DNA from: Fimbriimonadaceae bacterium
GTDB lineage: Bacteria; Armatimonadota; Fimbriimonadia; Fimbriimonadales; Fimbriimonadaceae
Direction: 5' to 3'
NCBI GenBank assembly: GCA_947447315.1
Contig: CANFJD010000147.1
Span: 1-7,043 of the forward strand
DNA: 7,043 nucleotides
The notes below the pieces were generated by a model. The model was not told the origin of the DNA. It searched no databases and saw nothing but the letters and a program-made list of their open reading frames with translations. Below, one piece after another: positions 5,714 through 7,043 of the stretch (positions are counted from its first letter, which is position 1; the number at the start of each line of letters is the position of its first letter). The position numbers and the translations under genes were made by a program.

Positions 5714-6505
5714 TTAGGTGGCTTGGATACGGCTGACCCGGGCGCGGGTAAATCCATTCCGGGCAGGAGGAAATCGAAAGGCAAACGTATCGCCGTAGCT
5801 TTCCACTTGAAGTGTTTCGGGGAGCGCGGGTTCTAGCCATACCATCTTGATGGCGGATCGCAGGAGAGATTCCGTGAGTATTTTCATATCCGAACTCACT
5901 CCTTCCGCCATGATGTCGGGTAGGCCGATCTTCGTCATTCCCACCGTTTCGGCGGAGACGGTATCGCCCACATGTTTCCACACAATCTCGGTGTGTAGCT
6001 CCGCCGCGCTCGCATCGGGTTCTTGTTTCAGCATCCCCATGAATTCTTCCGGCGACCACGGCTTCGCCAGCACACAATCATAGATGAGGGGAGATTGACT
6101 GAAGACCGCATACGCAGCTGCAACGTGGGTGAGGAAGGTCAAGTATCGGCGGTCTCGGGTCGGTTCTTCACTTCCAAACTTGATTTTGACCAGAGATTCG
6201 CTGTGCGCCAAGCTCGCGATTTGCGCGGTGGTGAGTGTTCCCCCGATGAAGAGATCGGGGCGGAATGCCGCTACGTTCTTATGCCGGGTCACCACGGTTA
6301 TCCGTACCCGTACATCGCTAAAAAGGAGGGCCTCTTTGGTGCTGAATCCTGGATTTGGGTTGGATTTCATCAACCACGTCATCACATCGTCTTGAGATGG
6401 AACATCTTTCGTGCCGAGATAGACCCAATATTCAGCGACGATGTGGGTTTTGGGACGAGCCTTCCATCGCACCACGGCGTAAGCTGCCATGACCCCGACT
6501 AACAT
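5714..6505 (-). CDS. Membrane-anchored protein of unknown function
   Basis: This is a 263-residue protein from the ATG at 6505. The N terminus is the end of a transmembrane helix (LVGVMAAYAVV) followed by a basic stretch (RWKARPK), so it is probably anchored by one helix with the bulk in the cytoplasm. I do not recognise the family. The segment from about 127 to 200 (HVAAAYAVFSQSPLIYDC, then ETVGMTKIGLPDI) faintly resembles DUF4261-type domains; this is a memory of pattern, not a search. The start is doubtful. The frame is open upstream to CTG at 6532, adding NPLWFAFGM before the helix and completing it. A GGGAG sits 7 nt before that CTG, while the ATG has no ribosome site. The true product may thus be 272 residues. 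hisF begins 4 nt after its stop. Confidence 0.75.
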   Translation of the reverse strand: MLVGVMAAYAVVRWKARPKTHIVAEYWVYLGTKDVPSQDDVMTWLMKSNPNPGFSTKEALLFSDVRVRITVVTRHKNVAAFRPDLFIGGTLTTAQIASLAHSESLVKIKFGSEEPTRDRRYLTFLTHVAAAYAVFSQSPLIYDCVLAKPWSPEEFMGMLKQEPDASAAELHTEIVWKHVGDTVSAETVGMTKIGLPDIMAEGVSSDMKILTESLLRSAIKMVWLEPALPETLQVESYGDTFAFRFPPARNGFTRARVSRIQAT

Positions 6506-6528
6506 CCCAAAAGCAAACCAGAGGGGAT

Positions 6529-6771
6529 TCAGGCGTCAACTCCCGACATGATCCTGGTGACCATGACCAATTCTTCTCCATCAAGCTGAGAATAGCAGTA
6601 CTCGCAGATGCCAGCTACATTCACCCGCGGCCGGCGACACATAAGGCAGGCATCAATTCGCCGAGCATCCGCAATGATCCGCGAATTTTTTAACGCAAAC
6701 CGCAGGTGCTCCTGCGGAATTCCTTCGCTATTGATCCGGGTCATCTCTGAATTATGATGGCTTGTCGCCAC
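6529..6771 (-). CDS. Small zinc-ribbon protein, function unknown
   Basis: This 80-residue protein has four cysteines in two CxxC knuckles: CLMC (C42, C45) and CEYC (C56, C59), ten residues apart. That is the pattern of a small zinc ribbon. The N-terminal 40 residues are polar with a basic helix-like stretch (RFALKNSRIIADARR). It may bind nucleic acid or protein, but nothing here decides which. GTG at 6771 is the first start in the open frame; an ATG at 6744 would give 71 residues, and neither has a clear ribosome site. Its stop overlaps the possible CTG start of the next gene, and it heads the probable operon with the membrane protein and hisF. A short spurious frame is possible, but the cysteine spacing and tight packing argue for a real gene. 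Confidence 0.75.
   Translation of the reverse strand: MATSHHNSEMTRINSEGIPQEHLRFALKNSRIIADARRIDACLMCRRPRVNVAGICEYCYSQLDGEELVMVTRIMSGVDA
6540..6544 (-). promoter_or_regulatory. Ribosome binding site for a possible CTG start at 6532
   Basis: GGGAG on the minus strand, within the last codons of the zinc-ribbon gene, lies 7 nt before CTG (6532-6530). The CTG overlaps the TGA stop of that gene as CTGA. The position is ideal for CTG and far too distant (34 nt) for the ATG at 6505. Confidence 0.4.
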
Positions 6772-6816
6772 GAAGGTTTAACAATTTTGGGGGCGTTTAG
6801 GTAAGGTTCGTTCATC
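6772..6816. other. 45-bp divergent intergenic region
   Basis: This short gap separates the divergent zinc-ribbon operon and the PD40 gene, so promoters probably overlap here or reach into the genes. AAGG at 6803-6806 is 10 nt from the GTG at 6817, slightly long for a ribosome site. I saw no convincing -35/-10 pair on either strand. Confidence 0.4.
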
Positions 6817-7043
6817 GTGAGTTCTCGCATTTCCATAAGTCTCATTACTCTCTTACCCGCGGCATTCGCTTTGGCGGCCCCGGCAGCAGCTTCCGCCGCG
6901 AAGGTGCAAGACGCCCCTCCGCACCTTTTTGGCGTGCGATCGCTGGCGATTAGTCCCGATGGCAGTAAACTTGCGTTTTATTATCAAGGCGATATCTGGG
7001 TTGGGAGCACAAACGGCGGCAAGGCTGAACCGATTACGACCAA
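6817..7043 (+). CDS. Exported PD40 (TolB/Tricorn-like) propeller protein, 5' part only
   Basis: The first 75 codons of a gene that continues past the window edge. Starting at GTG it encodes a typical signal peptide: an arginine at residue 4, a hydrophobic core (ISLITLLPAAFALAA) and an Ala-rich cleavage zone ending near ASA (25-27). After a short linker comes SLAISPDGSKLAFYYQGDIW (42-61), the hallmark of a PD40/WD40-like repeat as in TolB, Tricorn-type proteases and related amidohydrolases or peptidases. The catalytic part, if any, is beyond the edge, so the enzyme class cannot be told. GTG is the only standard start, since an in-frame TAA lies at 6802. It is divergent from the zinc-ribbon gene. 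Confidence 0.85.
   Translation, partial: MSSRISISLITLLPAAFALAAPAAASAAKVQDAPPHLFGVRSLAISPDGSKLAFYYQGDIWVGSTNGGKAEPITT

Noticed and set aside
5710..5784. 25-residue N-terminal extension of HisF
   Set aside because: MTTVRLIPCLD is the conserved HisF start and puts D11 and D130 at their known numbers. The extension overlaps the upstream gene in another frame.
1..7043. CRISPR array, insertion sequence, phage or defence island
   Set aside because: No spaced direct repeats, terminal inverted repeats, transposase or defence domains were seen. Composition and gene content look like core chromosome.

Overview
This looks like ordinary chromosomal DNA from a free-living bacterium. It has a bacterial tRNA with an encoded CCA end, a cysteine-biosynthesis gene pair, the histidine-biosynthesis gene hisF, and several hypothetical proteins. 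GTG and TTG starts are frequent. There are no transposase, phage or plasmid genes and no CRISPR repeats. A secreted CBM9-like protein and a secreted TolB/PD40-type propeller make me think of groups such as Armatimonadota. That is only a guess from flavour, and no marker gene here fixes the phylum.

Layout. Left (69-1043, minus strand): a cytoplasmic WD40-like propeller gene followed by a tRNA-Arg with anticodon GCG. A plausible promoter for the tRNA overlaps the stop codon of the propeller gene. Centre-left (1127-2922, plus strand): cysE and cysK, 11 bp apart, the two-step route from serine to cysteine. CysE ends in isoleucine, as expected if it docks into CysK. Centre (2939-3361, minus): a short TPR protein convergent with cysK. 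A 226-bp gene-free divergent region follows, then a secreted CBM9-like protein (3588-4952, plus) whose 3' end overlaps hisF by 14 bp. Right (6771 to 4939, minus): a probable three-gene operon of a small zinc-ribbon protein, a membrane-anchored unknown protein and hisF. Spacing is tight, with a possible CTG start on the middle gene. At the right edge (6817 onward, plus) begins an exported PD40-propeller protein that runs off the window.

I see no clearly new multi-gene system. The points most worth a second look are: a hairpin inside the last codons of hisF that may terminate its convergent neighbour; two abutting hairpins that could hide the ribosome site of the propeller gene; a possible CTG start overlapping a TGA stop; the GCG anticodon of the tRNA-Arg; and the uncharacterised pair of genes upstream of hisF.
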